Positions 1 through 7,790 of a stretch of 36,909 nucleotides of DNA are shown piece after piece (position 1 is the first letter of the stretch; every line of letters begins with the position of its first letter). Below the pieces are notes generated by a model, which ran no database searches, was not told where the DNA came from, and was given only the letters and a program-made list of their open reading frames with translations. The stretch covers positions 1 to 36,909 of the forward strand of contig JAJYQN010000091.1 of assembly GCA_021794595.1 (NCBI GenBank), in the 5' to 3' direction. This DNA comes from Pseudomonadota bacterium. GTDB taxonomy: Bacteria; Pseudomonadota; Gammaproteobacteria; Acidiferrobacterales; Acidiferrobacteraceae. Position numbers and translations under genes: made by a program.

Positions 1-588
1 CGCCTTGGTCGGTGTTGAAGATCTCCGGCGCCCCATAGTGCGCTAGGGCCTCCTCCAGGGCCTCGATACAGAAGTCCGCCTCCATGGTGGTCGAGAGCCG
101 CCAGGACAATACTGCCCGGGTGGCCCAGTCCATGATGGCGACCAAGTAACAAAAGCCCTGGCGCATCGGGATGTAGGTGAGATCTGTACACCAGACCTGA
201 TTGGGCTGTTCGATCGCTAAACCTCGCAAAAGATAGGGGAAAATGCGATGCCCCTGACCGGGAGTGCTCGTTTTGCGCTTAGGGTAGAGAGCCTCGAGAC
301 CCATCACGCGCATGAGTCGCTGGATGCGCTTGCGATTCACCAGGAGGCCCTCTTGTTCCAGGGCATCCCGTAGCCTGCGAGATCCCAGGAAGGGGTATTG
401 GAGATGGACCTCATCGAGGCGCTTCATCAATCGCAGATCATCCTCCGAGACCAGAGGCCTACGAGGGTAGTAGACCGTGGACCGCGCCACCGCCAAAAGC
501 TCGCACTGACGCGTCACCGGAAGTTCAGGATAATGGGGTTCGACCCTTTGGAGCCGCTTAGGCCCGGGTCCCGCCTGCGCACTCGTGC
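1..588 (-). CDS. IS3-family transposase OrfB, partial, made by -1 frameshifting
   Basis: Catalytic integrase-like half of the IS3 transposase, in the -1 frame relative to OrfA and open from the slippery site to the window edge. Reading after the slip gives VEPHYPELPVTRQCELLAVA, then STVYYPRR, the characteristic OrfB N-terminus. The HTH_21 region follows (FLGSRRLRDALEQEGLLVNR). The catalytic core starts at NQVWCTDLTYIPM, which holds the first catalytic Asp. The second Asp is in IFNTDQG at the window edge. The catalytic Glu is outside the window. No independent strong start was seen, so a fused OrfAB product is expected. Confidence 0.85.
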
Positions 589-846
589 TAAAAAATCCTT
601 CTCGACTGTCAGCTGTCCGATCTTCGCGAGCAGCATCTCGCGGTCTCCGGTAGCATCGGCGCTGGGCGCGCCCTTGCCAAAGAGGGTCGCCGCCTGATCA
701 ATCAGCTGCCGACGCCATTGCGTGACCTGGTTGGGATGGACCTGGTGTTTGGCTGCGATCTCGTGGATCGTTTTTTCTCCCGCTAAAGCCTCCAAAGCCA
801 CCTTAGCCTTGAATTGCGGGGCGTGGTTACGACGTATTTTGCTCAT
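514..846 (-). CDS. IS3-family transposase OrfA
   Basis: OrfA of an IS3-type element, 110 residues in the zero frame. It binds the IS ends and is the N-terminal half of the OrfAB transposase. The N-terminus (MSKIRRNHAPQFKAKVALEA) and the HTH around residues 20-50 (IHEIAAKHQVHPNQVTQWRR) are typical. The end shows the usual QLTVEKDFL heptad region. The last 20 or so residues after the T TTT TTA run at 589-595 do not resemble OrfA and are probably a frameshift-bypass tail. The start ATG follows AAGGAG at about ten bases' spacing. Confidence 0.88.
   Translation of the reverse strand: MSKIRRNHAPQFKAKVALEALAGEKTIHEIAAKHQVHPNQVTQWRRQLIDQAATLFGKGAPSADATGDREMLLAKIGQLTVEKDFLARVRRRDPGLSGSKGSNPIILNFR
589..595 (-). 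promoter_or_regulatory. Slippery heptamer T TTT TTA for -1 programmed frameshift
   Basis: On the minus strand the OrfA codons GAT TTT TTA contain the heptamer T TTT TTA in the correct phase (X XXY YYZ). Slipping back one base enters the OrfB frame with no stop before the OrfB homology begins. IS3-family elements are known to make OrfAB by -1 frameshifting, usually at A-rich heptamers; this U-rich type is less common in bacteria. No stimulatory hairpin was worked out. Confidence 0.6.
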
Positions 847-919
847 GGTATTCCACTCCTTATCTCGCTACTTTAGGGGCGGACGTCCACTTATTCCAGT
901 GTCCAAGAATTGGGGTCCA

Positions 920-1830
920 CTTCTATCAGGTGTACCGTTCGGTCGAGTGGATCGTACGCTGGGGCCTCGAACACCGGGTCTTGGGCCCCATCAAGGCCTT
1001 CGGGGTCGACGAGATCGCTTAGTGCCGGGGGCACAAATATCTCACGCTCGCAATCACATCGAGGCCGGCATGGTGCGTCTCTTGTGGGTGGGTAAGGAGC
1101 GTACCGTGAAGACCTTCGAGGGCTTCTTCACTATGTTGGGACAAGAGACCTGCGCGGGCATTGAGTTCGTCTGCTCAGGTCTGTGGCGACCTTACATCCG
1201 GGTGATCCGCGAGCGCTGTTCCCAGGCCATGCATATCCTCGACCGTTTCCACATCGTCGCCAAGATGAACGACGCTTTGGACGAGGTACGCGCCGAGGAG
1301 GCTCGGGCGCTTACGCGCAATGGCCGTGAGCCGATTCTAAAGAAAACCCGTTGGTGTCTCTTGAGGCGCTCCGAGAACCTCACCACCCCCCAGAAGGGGC
1401 GACTCAAAGAGTTACTGCGCTATAACCTGAAAAGCGTCCGCGCCTACCTGTTGAAGGAAGACTTCCAGCAGTTCTGGACCTACCAGTCCCCCACCTGGGC
1501 CGGCAAGTTCCTGGACGCCTGGTGCACAACCGCGTTGCGTTCGCGCATCGAGCCCATGAAGAAGATCGCCCGCATGTGCCGGCGTCATCGGGAGTTGATC
1601 CTGAACTGGTTCAAGGCCAAAGGGGCCATCTCCAACGGCATCGTCGAGGGCCTGAACAACAAGGCCAAACTGACCATCAGAAAATCGTACGGATTCCGAT
1701 CCCCGGAGATCCTGGAAATGGCTTTATATCATGCACTTGGCAAGCTCCCTGAGCCGAAGCTCACCCATGAATTTTACCGACCCGCCCGGCGGACTCTTCC
1801 TTCGGGGTCGTGCGCTTATCGAAACAGGGC
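920..1830 (+). mobile_element. ISL3-family insertion sequence remnant, split by the IS3 element
   Basis: Only the 3' part of an ISL3-type element is present. Its left part is missing at the IS3 junction (919/920) and may continue on the far side of the IS3 element, outside the window. The right end is not defined: transposase similarity stops near 1777 and the neighbouring reductase gene begins at 1848. No terminal inverted repeat could be confirmed, so 1830 is an estimate. Confidence 0.6.
921..1777 (+). pseudogene. ISL3-family transposase, 5'-truncated with nonsense and frameshift
   Basis: C-terminal DDE domain of an ISL3 transposase. The first part, in the frame of 921, reads FYQVYRSVEWIVRWGLEHR then IKAFGVDEIA followed by TAG at 1020-1022, where the family normally has a Trp codon (VDEIAW.RGH). 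The reading HKYLTL continues to about 1050, after which homology moves to the frame used by the rest (HIEAGMVRLLWVGKERT), consistent with loss of one base. From there the sequence is intact through SNGIVEGLNNKAKLTIRKSY and ends at LPEPKLTHEFY, where the family usually stops; here the frame runs on to 1921. The zinc-ribbon and HTH N-terminus is absent. It is not functional as it stands. Confidence 0.8.
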
Positions 1831-1847
1831 CTTAGTTCAGGTGCGCT

Positions 1848-2924
1848 TTAGTCCAAGGCCGGGTAATCGACGTATCCCTTGGGTCCCGGGGTATAGAAGG
1901 TGCTCATGTCCGGTGCGTTGAGTGCCGCCCCCGTTTGCCAGCGGGTGACAAGGTCTGGGTTCGCCAGAAATGGGCGCCCGACAGCGATCAGGTCGCACTT
2001 GCCAGCTGCCAGGTCGGCCTCGGCGCGGGTGGCATCGTAGCCCCCGGACAGGATCAATTTGCCGTTAAAGGCGCTACGGGCCATCGCTTTAATGGATTCC
2101 GGCACCTCTGGGGCGCCCATGGCCGAGTGATCGACCAGATGAAGGTAAACGAGTCCGCGCGTATTCAGTTCGCGTATGAGATAGGTGTAATCGGCAGTCA
2201 TGTCGTCATAGAGCGGCATGTCATTGAATATCCCAAATGGCGATAGGCGTATGCCGACGCGATCTTTGCCAATGGCTTTGATCGTCGCTTCCGCGACCTC
2301 GAGCACGAAACGGGCGCGGTTCTCGATCGGCCCCCCATAGCGGTCGGTGCGTTGATTCGAGTTTGGGCGAATGAACTGCTCGAGCAAGTAGCCGTTGGCA
2401 CCGTGTAGCTCGACCCCGTCGAATCCTGCGGTCATAGCGTTTTTTGCCGCCTGCGCATACTCCTCAATAGTGGCTTTGATATCCGCTTCGGTCATCGCTT
2501 GCGGCGTAGCGTTTGCCTTCATGCCCTCGGCATCCGTGTACATATCGCCTTTCGCCGCCACGACCGATGGCCCTAATACGCGGGCGCCAGCCGGGAGATT
2601 TAGGGGGTGACTGATGCGTCCGCAATGCATGAATTGTATGAACATCCGTGCGCCCTTGCGGTGGACGGCATCGGTAACGCGCTTCCAGCCGACGATTTGC
2701 TCGGGGGAAAATATTCCCGGTATGCGAGGATAACCAAGACCGTTGGGTGATGGGGACGTGCCCTCGCTAATGATAAGACCGGCGGCGGCACGTTGGGAGT
2801 AGTACTCCACCATGAGATCATTCGGGACATTTCCGATTGCGCGATTGCGAGTCAAAGGGGCCATGACCAGGCGATTTTGTAGCGCGAGTGATCCGAGTGT
2901 CGCTTGGGAAAATAGCATGGACAT
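1848..2924 (-). CDS. Old Yellow Enzyme-family alkene/N-ethylmaleimide reductase
   Basis: FMN-dependent TIM-barrel ene-reductase, 358 residues, the usual size for the NemA/OYE family. It reduces activated C=C bonds (N-ethylmaleimide, enones, some nitro compounds) with NAD(P)H in the cytoplasm. Visible signatures are the N-terminal FMN region (LFSQATLGSLALQNRLVMAP), the substrate and FMN motif HGANGYLLEQF, and IRPNSNQRTDRYGG. The C-terminal phosphate-binding stretch is LIAVGRPFLANPDL. The start ATG at 2924 is preceded by AAGGAG with seven bases' spacing. It stands alone, with a disrupted IS downstream and an AT-rich inverted repeat upstream that could be an operator. The physiological substrate cannot be told from sequence. 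Confidence 0.92.
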   Translation of the reverse strand: MSMLFSQATLGSLALQNRLVMAPLTRNRAIGNVPNDLMVEYYSQRAAAGLIISEGTSPSPNGLGYPRIPGIFSPEQIVGWKRVTDAVHRKGARMFIQFMHCGRISHPLNLPAGARVLGPSVVAAKGDMYTDAEGMKANATPQAMTEADIKATIEEYAQAAKNAMTAGFDGVELHGANGYLLEQFIRPNSNQRTDRYGGPIENRARFVLEVAEATIKAIGKDRVGIRLSPFGIFNDMPLYDDMTADYTYLIRELNTRGLVYLHLVDHSAMGAPEVPESIKAMARSAFNGKLILSGGYDATRAEADLAAGKCDLIAVGRPFLANPDLVTRWQTGAALNAPDMSTFYTPGPKGYVDYPALD

Positions 2925-2961
2925 GATAAGACTCCTTAAAGGTCGCCAGAAAGTTTATATC

Positions 2962-2974
2962 ATAAGTTTCTTAT
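2962..2974. promoter_or_regulatory. AT-rich inverted repeat upstream of the OYE gene (possible operator)
   Basis: Perfect inverted repeat ATAAG-TTT-CTTAT, centred about 44 bases before the reductase start codon and embedded in an AT-rich patch (2951-2976) that also carries -10-like TATAAA on the minus strand. OYE/NemA genes are often controlled by thiol-sensing repressors binding such repeats. No regulator gene is adjacent, so the role is inference. Confidence 0.35.
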
Positions 2975-3161
2975 AGGATGACTGAAGACGAAAGCCCGTT
3001 TCCAGACATCGGCAGCCAGCACCAATCATATATCCCCATCAAGGCGCATGGCAGCGTCTTAGCCACCCGCACGCGGGTCTCGCGATTCACGGCAAAAGCC
3101 TTGCCACGCGCCGCGTCCACGGCATAGTTATGATATGGCTTTCCCCGGCCCAGCCGTGGTC

Positions 3162-3167
3162 TATAAT
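3162..3167 (+). promoter_or_regulatory. Consensus -10 box TATAAT upstream of the DUF805 gene
   Basis: Perfect TATAAT about 57 bases upstream of the chosen GTG start. The -35 at 17 bases' spacing is weak (CTTTCC), so this would need an activator or be a modest promoter. Confidence 0.35.
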
Positions 3168-3223
3168 AGCGGAAGTGCCGCCAATAAGGCATGTCGCCTC
3201 AAACAAAAATGGGAGGATGCGCC

Positions 3224-3754
3224 GTGAATATGAAAGAGGCTGTTATTTCCGGTTATCGAAAAAGTTTCCAGAAACGAGGTCGTGCGACACGTTCCGAATT
3301 CTGGTACTTTTCTCTATGGTTTTTGGTCCTGGACATCGCCGACCAAGTGCTGAATCGGGTCTTTATCGCGCATGGCACCGTCGATCATTCCCCGCTCCCT
3401 GTGCTCTTTGTGGGGATGGTGTTTTCCGTGTTCGTACTGATTTCCGCGTACCCCTTGGTGGCGGTTCAAATCCGGCGTCTCCATGACGTCGGCCGGAGTG
3501 GTTGGTGGGTGGCCGCGAGCCTGATCGTGAGTGCCGTGACAGAGATCACTGTCGCCTGGGAGATGTTTACGGCCATCAAAGCGCATGCCCTTGTCCCCTT
3601 TTTGCGCTCGTTTGCGGCCGGCGATCATGTGGGGCTGCTGGTCGGGATCGTGGCGGTATTCGCTTTGGGGATTACGGTGTTCATCTTTACGGTGTTACCA
3701 AGCGAGCCACGGGAAAACGCGTATGGTCCGAACCCCCTCGCGAACGCACGCTGA
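3224..3754 (+). CDS. DUF805 family inner-membrane protein
   Basis: Small membrane protein of the DUF805 (YhaH-like) family; function unknown. The family signature is at the start: MKEAVISGYRKSFQKRGRAT followed by RSEFWYFSLWFLV. Hydrophobic segments lie near residues 33-48, 62-85, 98-115 and 142-163, with the conserved QIRRLHDVGRSGWW between the second and third. I chose GTG at 3224 because GGGAGG (3211-3216) is seven bases upstream and because the family begins just before MKEA; an ATG at 3191 in the same frame would add 11 unlikely residues. This gives 176 residues. It may be co-transcribed with the small ORF at 3915, 160 bases downstream. Confidence 0.85.
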   Translation: MNMKEAVISGYRKSFQKRGRATRSEFWYFSLWFLVLDIADQVLNRVFIAHGTVDHSPLPVLFVGMVFSVFVLISAYPLVAVQIRRLHDVGRSGWWVAASLIVSAVTEITVAWEMFTAIKAHALVPFLRSFAAGDHVGLLVGIVAVFALGITVFIFTVLPSEPRENAYGPNPLANAR

Positions 3755-3914
3755 GCCGGCACAAGAGAGCTAGGTTCCGCCAGCACAGAGGGTGTGCCAG
3801 CAGACCGTACGGGAGCGAAACGGGAAGCGCTGCTGTGAGTGCGGAAGGGTTGCGGGGCCGCGAGGATTTTAGCAATGAGAAAGGGATATCTTCCGGGAAT
3901 CAGAAGGAGGTGTT

Positions 3915-4046
3915 ATGTCAGATAGTGCGCCAGCTGCGACAAGTGCGGGGATACGTGTGGTGATCGTGATCTGCGTGGGTCTCATGGCCTGCGCCATGAT
4001 CGGTCTCGTTATCGGTGCGGTCTTTTTTACAAAACCCTATTTTTAG
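3915..4046 (+). CDS. Small single-pass membrane protein (43 aa)
   Basis: A 43-codon gene with a near-perfect Shine-Dalgarno (AAGGAGG at 3904-3910, four bases before ATG, or AAGGAGGT read one base longer). The product has a short polar N-terminus (MSDSAPAATSAGIR) and one strong hydrophobic segment, VVIVICVGLMACAMIG through VIGAVFF, ending TKPYF. This is the shape of a membrane microprotein. I recognise no family. Residues 11-40 could span the inner membrane once, with the positive Arg and Lys at the two edges. It lies between the DUF805 gene and the convergent ndh gene. Confidence 0.6.
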   Translation: MSDSAPAATSAGIRVVIVICVGLMACAMIGLVIGAVFFTKPYF

Positions 4047-4074
4047 GGGGCGAGTGCAGGGGGCCGGTCTCATG

Positions 4075-4104
4075 CCGCCCGTCTTTGCTGCCCACAAAGG
4101 GCGG
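4075..4104. terminator. Possible hairpin between convergent genes
   Basis: CCGCCC (4075-4080) can pair with GGGCGG (4099-4104), with an inner TTTG/CAAA pairing, between the small ORF and the convergent NDH-2 gene. There is no U tract on either strand, so it would be at best a weak or Rho-assisted end. Confidence 0.25.
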
Positions 4105-4128
4105 GGTAGTCTCGGGATGTCTTGATCC

Positions 4129-5442
4129 CTATTTTTTGGATGCCGGCTCCTTGTCGTAGGAGACAATGAGTCCGGCGGCCGGCCGGCGATTCATGAGGCC
4201 AGAACCCCAATCCAGGAGCGCTGCGAATCGGTTCCGAAAACCGACGAGCGCACCGATATGAAAGACTAGCCAAATCACCCAGCCGCTGAATCCGCGCGCG
4301 CTGAGACGTCCCATCCAGGGGAGATAGACCACCGCATTCATGGGTCCCAGGGCGACCATTGTTCCCAGGTCACGATAACGAAAGTTTGGATGCGGTCCGG
4401 TGCCGAGGGCGGCATTAAGGACGGCGCGCGCCGCAAAGGTCCCGCTTTGGCGCGCGAAGGGCGCATTCTGTGGCCAAAGGGCGTCTTTATGGAAGGTCAG
4501 ATCTCCCAGGACGTATACCTCGGGGTGGACTGGGATCTGGAGATTGCGGTTCACCTCTATGCGGTTACCCGGTCCTTGGCTGACCCGTAGCTTAGCGATC
4601 AGGGGCGCGGCGTGGACGCCAGCCGTCCATATGAGGAGGGGGGCCGCTAGGCATTCACCGTTATCGAGCGTCACGGTCCGGCCATCGAAGTGCTGGACGC
4701 GGCTTTTGAGGCGGACATTTACGCCTTGGGCCTCCAAGCGGGCTTGTGCGTAGGCTTGGATCGCGGGCGGGAGTGAAGGGAGAAGGGCGTCACCAGCCTG
4801 TAATAGGCTTATGGGAATCCGCTTCGTATCGAGCTCCGGGTAGTCCTTTGGAATCTCGTGTCGTACAAGATGACTGAGGGCTGCCGCGAGTTCCACCCCG
4901 GTCGGTCCGCCCCCTACGATCGCAAACGCGAGAGCAGGTATCTGCCCGCGGGGTGTTTCCATAGCCGCACGTTCAAGGGATTCCAGTATTTCAGCGCGCA
5001 GTCGAAGGCTCATCGTAAGCCCCTTCATGTCCCAGGCACGGCTTGCAAGCTCACCATTGCCGAAGAAATTGGTTGTGCTGCCGATGGCGAGTAGTAGGTA
5101 GTCATAAGCAAAGGAATCGGCGGCCGCCGTTACCGTACGGCCCGTCAGGTCGATGTCGGTGATTTCGCCCAGCACCACTCGCACATTGGGCCACTTCCGG
5201 GTACAGAAGCGGAGCGGGATCGCTATCGTCTCCGGGTCGAGTAGGCCCGTCGCCACCTGGTAGAGAAGCGGCTGGAAGACATGGTAGTTTTTCTGATCGA
5301 TCCACAGGACATCGACCGGTTGGCGCGCCAATTGCTTGACGGCGGCAAGTCCCGCGAAGCCGCCGCCGGCGACAATGACACGCGGCCGCGACTGGGATGG
5401 GTTTTTCTGACGGTCGCTAACGGTTCGTTCTCCTCTGTACAT
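4129..5442 (-). CDS. ndh: Type II NADH dehydrogenase (NDH-2)
   Basis: Single-subunit, non-proton-pumping NADH:quinone oxidoreductase on the inner face of the cytoplasmic membrane. The FAD-binding Rossmann motif VIVAGGGFAGLAAVKQLA is near the N-terminus; the NADH-binding motif FAIVGGGPTGVELAAAL is in the middle. The typical QPLLYQVATGLL and the IWTAGVHAAPL segment are present, as is YVLGDLT. The C-terminus has the amphipathic membrane-binding region (SGWVIWLVFHIGALVGFRNR). The ATG at 5442 gives 437 residues, a normal length. The frame is open up to an ATG at 5532 but those extra residues are not NDH-like. A weak TTGCGC-17-TACACT promoter read on the minus strand in the 5443-5520 gap would also favour the shorter start. 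The start has no good SD, so it is uncertain. Confidence 0.88.
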   Translation of the reverse strand: MYRGERTVSDRQKNPSQSRPRVIVAGGGFAGLAAVKQLARQPVDVLWIDQKNYHVFQPLLYQVATGLLDPETIAIPLRFCTRKWPNVRVVLGEITDIDLTGRTVTAAADSFAYDYLLLAIGSTTNFFGNGELASRAWDMKGLTMSLRLRAEILESLERAAMETPRGQIPALAFAIVGGGPTGVELAAALSHLVRHEIPKDYPELDTKRIPISLLQAGDALLPSLPPAIQAYAQARLEAQGVNVRLKSRVQHFDGRTVTLDNGECLAAPLLIWTAGVHAAPLIAKLRVSQGPGNRIEVNRNLQIPVHPEVYVLGDLTFHKDALWPQNAPFARQSGTFAARAVLNAALGTGPHPNFRYRDLGTMVALGPMNAVVYLPWMGRLSARGFSGWVIWLVFHIGALVGFRNRFAALLDWGSGLMNRRPAAGLIVSYDKEPASKK

Positions 5443-5588
5443 GAGGGCCGTGGGGAGAGATCGCGTCGGCTGTGACACGGATCTCAAGTGTACGGACCTC
5501 ACATAGCTTGCGCAAATGTCTATCGGTGGCACATTTCTAGTGTGGCCAGCCCGCCTTTAAAGTGTCCATGGGATCAGTCTTCGAGCGG

Positions 5589-7290
5589 CTACGGTAAAGG
5601 CCTATGGGGGCGCCGTACGACACCGAGCAGGCGACCGGTCTTTTTATCCGTTACCGGGAGTTCTCCTAGCGTCTCCGTCCGAAGCCGGGCCGTGATCTCG
5701 GCGGTCGTGAGAGCATTGTCTAACGCTTTACTTGGTTCCATCAGATCGCCAGCGGCCGCCGTCGCCAGGATCGGAGCGAGAGCTTGCGGATGAATCGCGC
5801 TTTCTATGCGGATACGACCAGCCAGTTGTGCGTTCTCGTTGAGTACGTAAAGAAGGCGGGGGCGGCCCGCCCGAATGGCGAGTAGACGCTCCAAGACTTC
5901 GGCATAATTGGCCGATACGGAAACGGTTATAAACTCTTGGGATAGGGGGTAGGCCGGGGTGTTCTGGTCATGAGCGGCCGTGGGGTTTGCCCCCCGCCCC
6001 TTATGAGTGCGGCCGGAGTAGACGGATCGTCTATCGATGAATCGCGCGGTCACCGAGGCACCCGCCACGATAGCGAGCATAGGAGCCATGATGGTTGTGA
6101 CGTGGTGGGTAAGTTCGAGTACGAGCACGATGGCCGCTACCGGTGCCTGCATGGTTGCGGCCAGAACGGCAGCGCCCCCGAGGACCGCATAGCTCCCCGG
6201 CGCGCCTCCGGGCCAAAGGTTGGACCAGAGATGTCCGGCTAGCGCTCCCAGCAGCGCGCCAAACGTCAAGCTTGGGGTAAATAAGCCTCCAGGAGCGCCG
6301 CTTGCCACACAGGCCGAGGTCGCCAGGGGCTTCAATACGACCAGGATCGCAAGAAGCGGCAAGCCGATGCGATCAACAAGGGCGAGCTGTGTCACCCCCT
6401 TTCCATTACCCAGTAATTGCGGGAATTTGATCGAGGCGCAGGCTAGGATCGCGAAGACGACTATGGGGGCCGCCATCGCTATTCCGCGATGGGGACGTAC
6501 TTCTTCGGCGCGAATAATGAGCTTTACAAAGAGCGACGAGGCAAGGCCGGCGATGGGCCCAAAGACCATCGCAAAAATGATCTGGGGCATGCTCAGGGCG
6601 TATGTGGGAATGAGATAGGTCGGTTTTGCGGGCATGAACAGCCAGGATACCGCGGTCGCGATAAAGGAGGTCGCGAGTGCCGGAGGAATGAGCGGCAGCG
6701 TCAATGAGCCGAGCAAGACCTCTAGCGCAAAGAGCGCCCCCCCGAGGGGGACGTTGTAGACCGCCCCCATGCCGGCCCCGGCGCCGCAGGCGACAAGCAA
6801 GCGCGTTTCGGCGGACGACAAAGCCGACCCACCGTGACAGTCGACTTGCGATCGCGGCCCCTGCTTCCTTGGGGGCCGCTTCCCGTCCGAGAGAGGCCCC
6901 CATCGCCACGATAATCACCGAGAGAACGGCTTGAGCAAGGGTCTTTGCGCTCGCCATTCGCCCTGACCGAAACCAGATGGCGTCGTCGACTTTACCAATC
7001 TTGCCGCCCGGCGTGTGCTTTAAGAGCCAGACCCCTACCGCCGCTATGACCCCTGCGAGCGAGACCATCATGACCCGGCGTAGGGCGCCTGCACGCTCCA
7101 CCGCCGATTGGAAATCCCCCGTGCGGTAGGAGTAACACAGATGTTGCACTCCGTGCAAAATCACCATAAGGACGCCGGCGGCGACTCCCGTTGCGACGCC
7201 AGTCAGTATGACGATGATCCAGAAGCGGAAGGAAAAATTGAAGGGCGGATGGCTCGATGAATCGTTTGGCTGTGGGGAAGGAAAATTCAT
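5589..7290 (-). pseudogene. ClC-family chloride channel/antiporter with CBS pair, frameshifted
   Basis: The gene starts at ATG 7290 (MNFPSPQPND) and runs through a first frame containing TM helices and the selectivity-filter region GREAAPKEAGAAIASRLSRW. Around 6820-6822 the homology jumps to another frame (SSAETRLLVACGAGAG), which continues through VYNVPLGGALFALEVL, the GAPGGLFTPSLTFGALLG filter motif and a C-terminal CBS domain pair, to the stop at 5589. One extra base in the AAA run (TTT on the coding strand) explains the shift: removing it restores WVGLSSAETR. The canonical GSGIP motif appears replaced (TPGGKIG) and GREGP reads GREAAP, a divergent filter. It could be a true mutation or a sequencing error. 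If restored it would be about 566 residues and move Cl- or another anion. Confidence 0.82.
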
Positions 7291-7790
7291 GATGGGCGTC
7301 CGATCTCTGACCTTCCAGTATCGCTGATTGCCTTGCGGCCGGGGAGGTACTCGTGGGTACCGTGGTGAGATGCGGGACGCTGCCGTTTCCTGGAATGGAC
7401 TCATTCGTTAATCCGGTATCGACGTGCCCGCGTGAACGGATAGGAAAAACAGAGGTCATACTTGTAACCGCTCGTCTTACCGAGAGGTGACCTTGCCCGT
7501 GCCCGGGTGATTGTTCGGGATCGGGTCATGGGGCCCTAATCAGAGTAAAGTGTCTTCAGTCGCCGTTCTCTAAGGGGATTTTGACCGCCTATCCTTATGG
7601 GAGGCTTGGGTTTATCGGCCGACTTCCCCATCTGCAGCCTGCGCGATGGATAAGTGGTAGCGCGGTGGCAAGCCGCCTCCTTGGGGCCCGCGATGTACGG
7701 ATGGGCCCGGTGAGGCGTGCAGTAGTGAGGTTTTGCTCGCTCCGGCGCCGTAATATTAGGCCATGATGGTCGTTAAGGAGTATTCGAAAG
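7291..7790. other. 500-base intergenic region between divergent ClC and glucoamylase genes
   Basis: It must hold promoters for both flanking genes. I see no strong -35/-10 pair, terminator, repeat or convincing small ORF. The frame of the ClC N-terminus stays open to an ATG at 7404, but those residues are not ClC-like. AAGGAG at 7775-7780 belongs to the glucoamylase start. The stretch TAATAT near 7751-7756 could be a -10 without a good -35. Confidence 0.4.

Larger units (their letters stand above)
1..919 (-). mobile_element. IS3-family insertion sequence, partial (cut by window edge)
   Basis: The element reads leftward and carries an OrfA (HTH, leucine-zipper-like) and an OrfB (integrase, DDE) in the typical IS3 arrangement, with OrfB in the -1 frame. 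The likely left terminus, on the minus strand, is TGGACCCCA at 911-919, which starts with the TG usual for this family. To the right of 919 the sequence changes abruptly into ISL3 transposase coding sequence. The other end, the third catalytic residue and any target duplication lie beyond position 1, so the boundary rests on one end only. Confidence 0.8.
2925..3223. other. Intergenic region between divergent OYE and DUF805 genes
   Basis: Beyond the AT-rich inverted repeat near the OYE start, the only signal is TATAAT at 3162-3167 on the plus strand, about 57 bases before the DUF805 start. The matching -35 (CTTTCC at 3139-3144) is poor. A 73-codon minus-strand frame (2971-3192) is open but has no recognisable features. 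Confidence 0.4.

Noticed and set aside
722-1921. One long ORF of 399 codons read as a single transposase
   Set aside because: It begins inside the IS3 element in a wrong frame. Homology to ISL3 transposase starts only near 1060 and ends near 1777.
2971-3192. 73-codon minus-strand ORF between OYE and DUF805 genes
   Set aside because: No SD or recognised domain, and it overlaps the probable promoter of the DUF805 gene.
3502-3963. 153-codon plus-strand ORF
   Set aside because: A shadow of the DUF805 frame that runs into the small membrane gene; its residues look random.
7288-7404. Upstream ATG at 7404 as the ClC start
   Set aside because: The added 38 residues are polar and not ClC-like. ATG 7290 is closer to the first membrane helix, as in the family.
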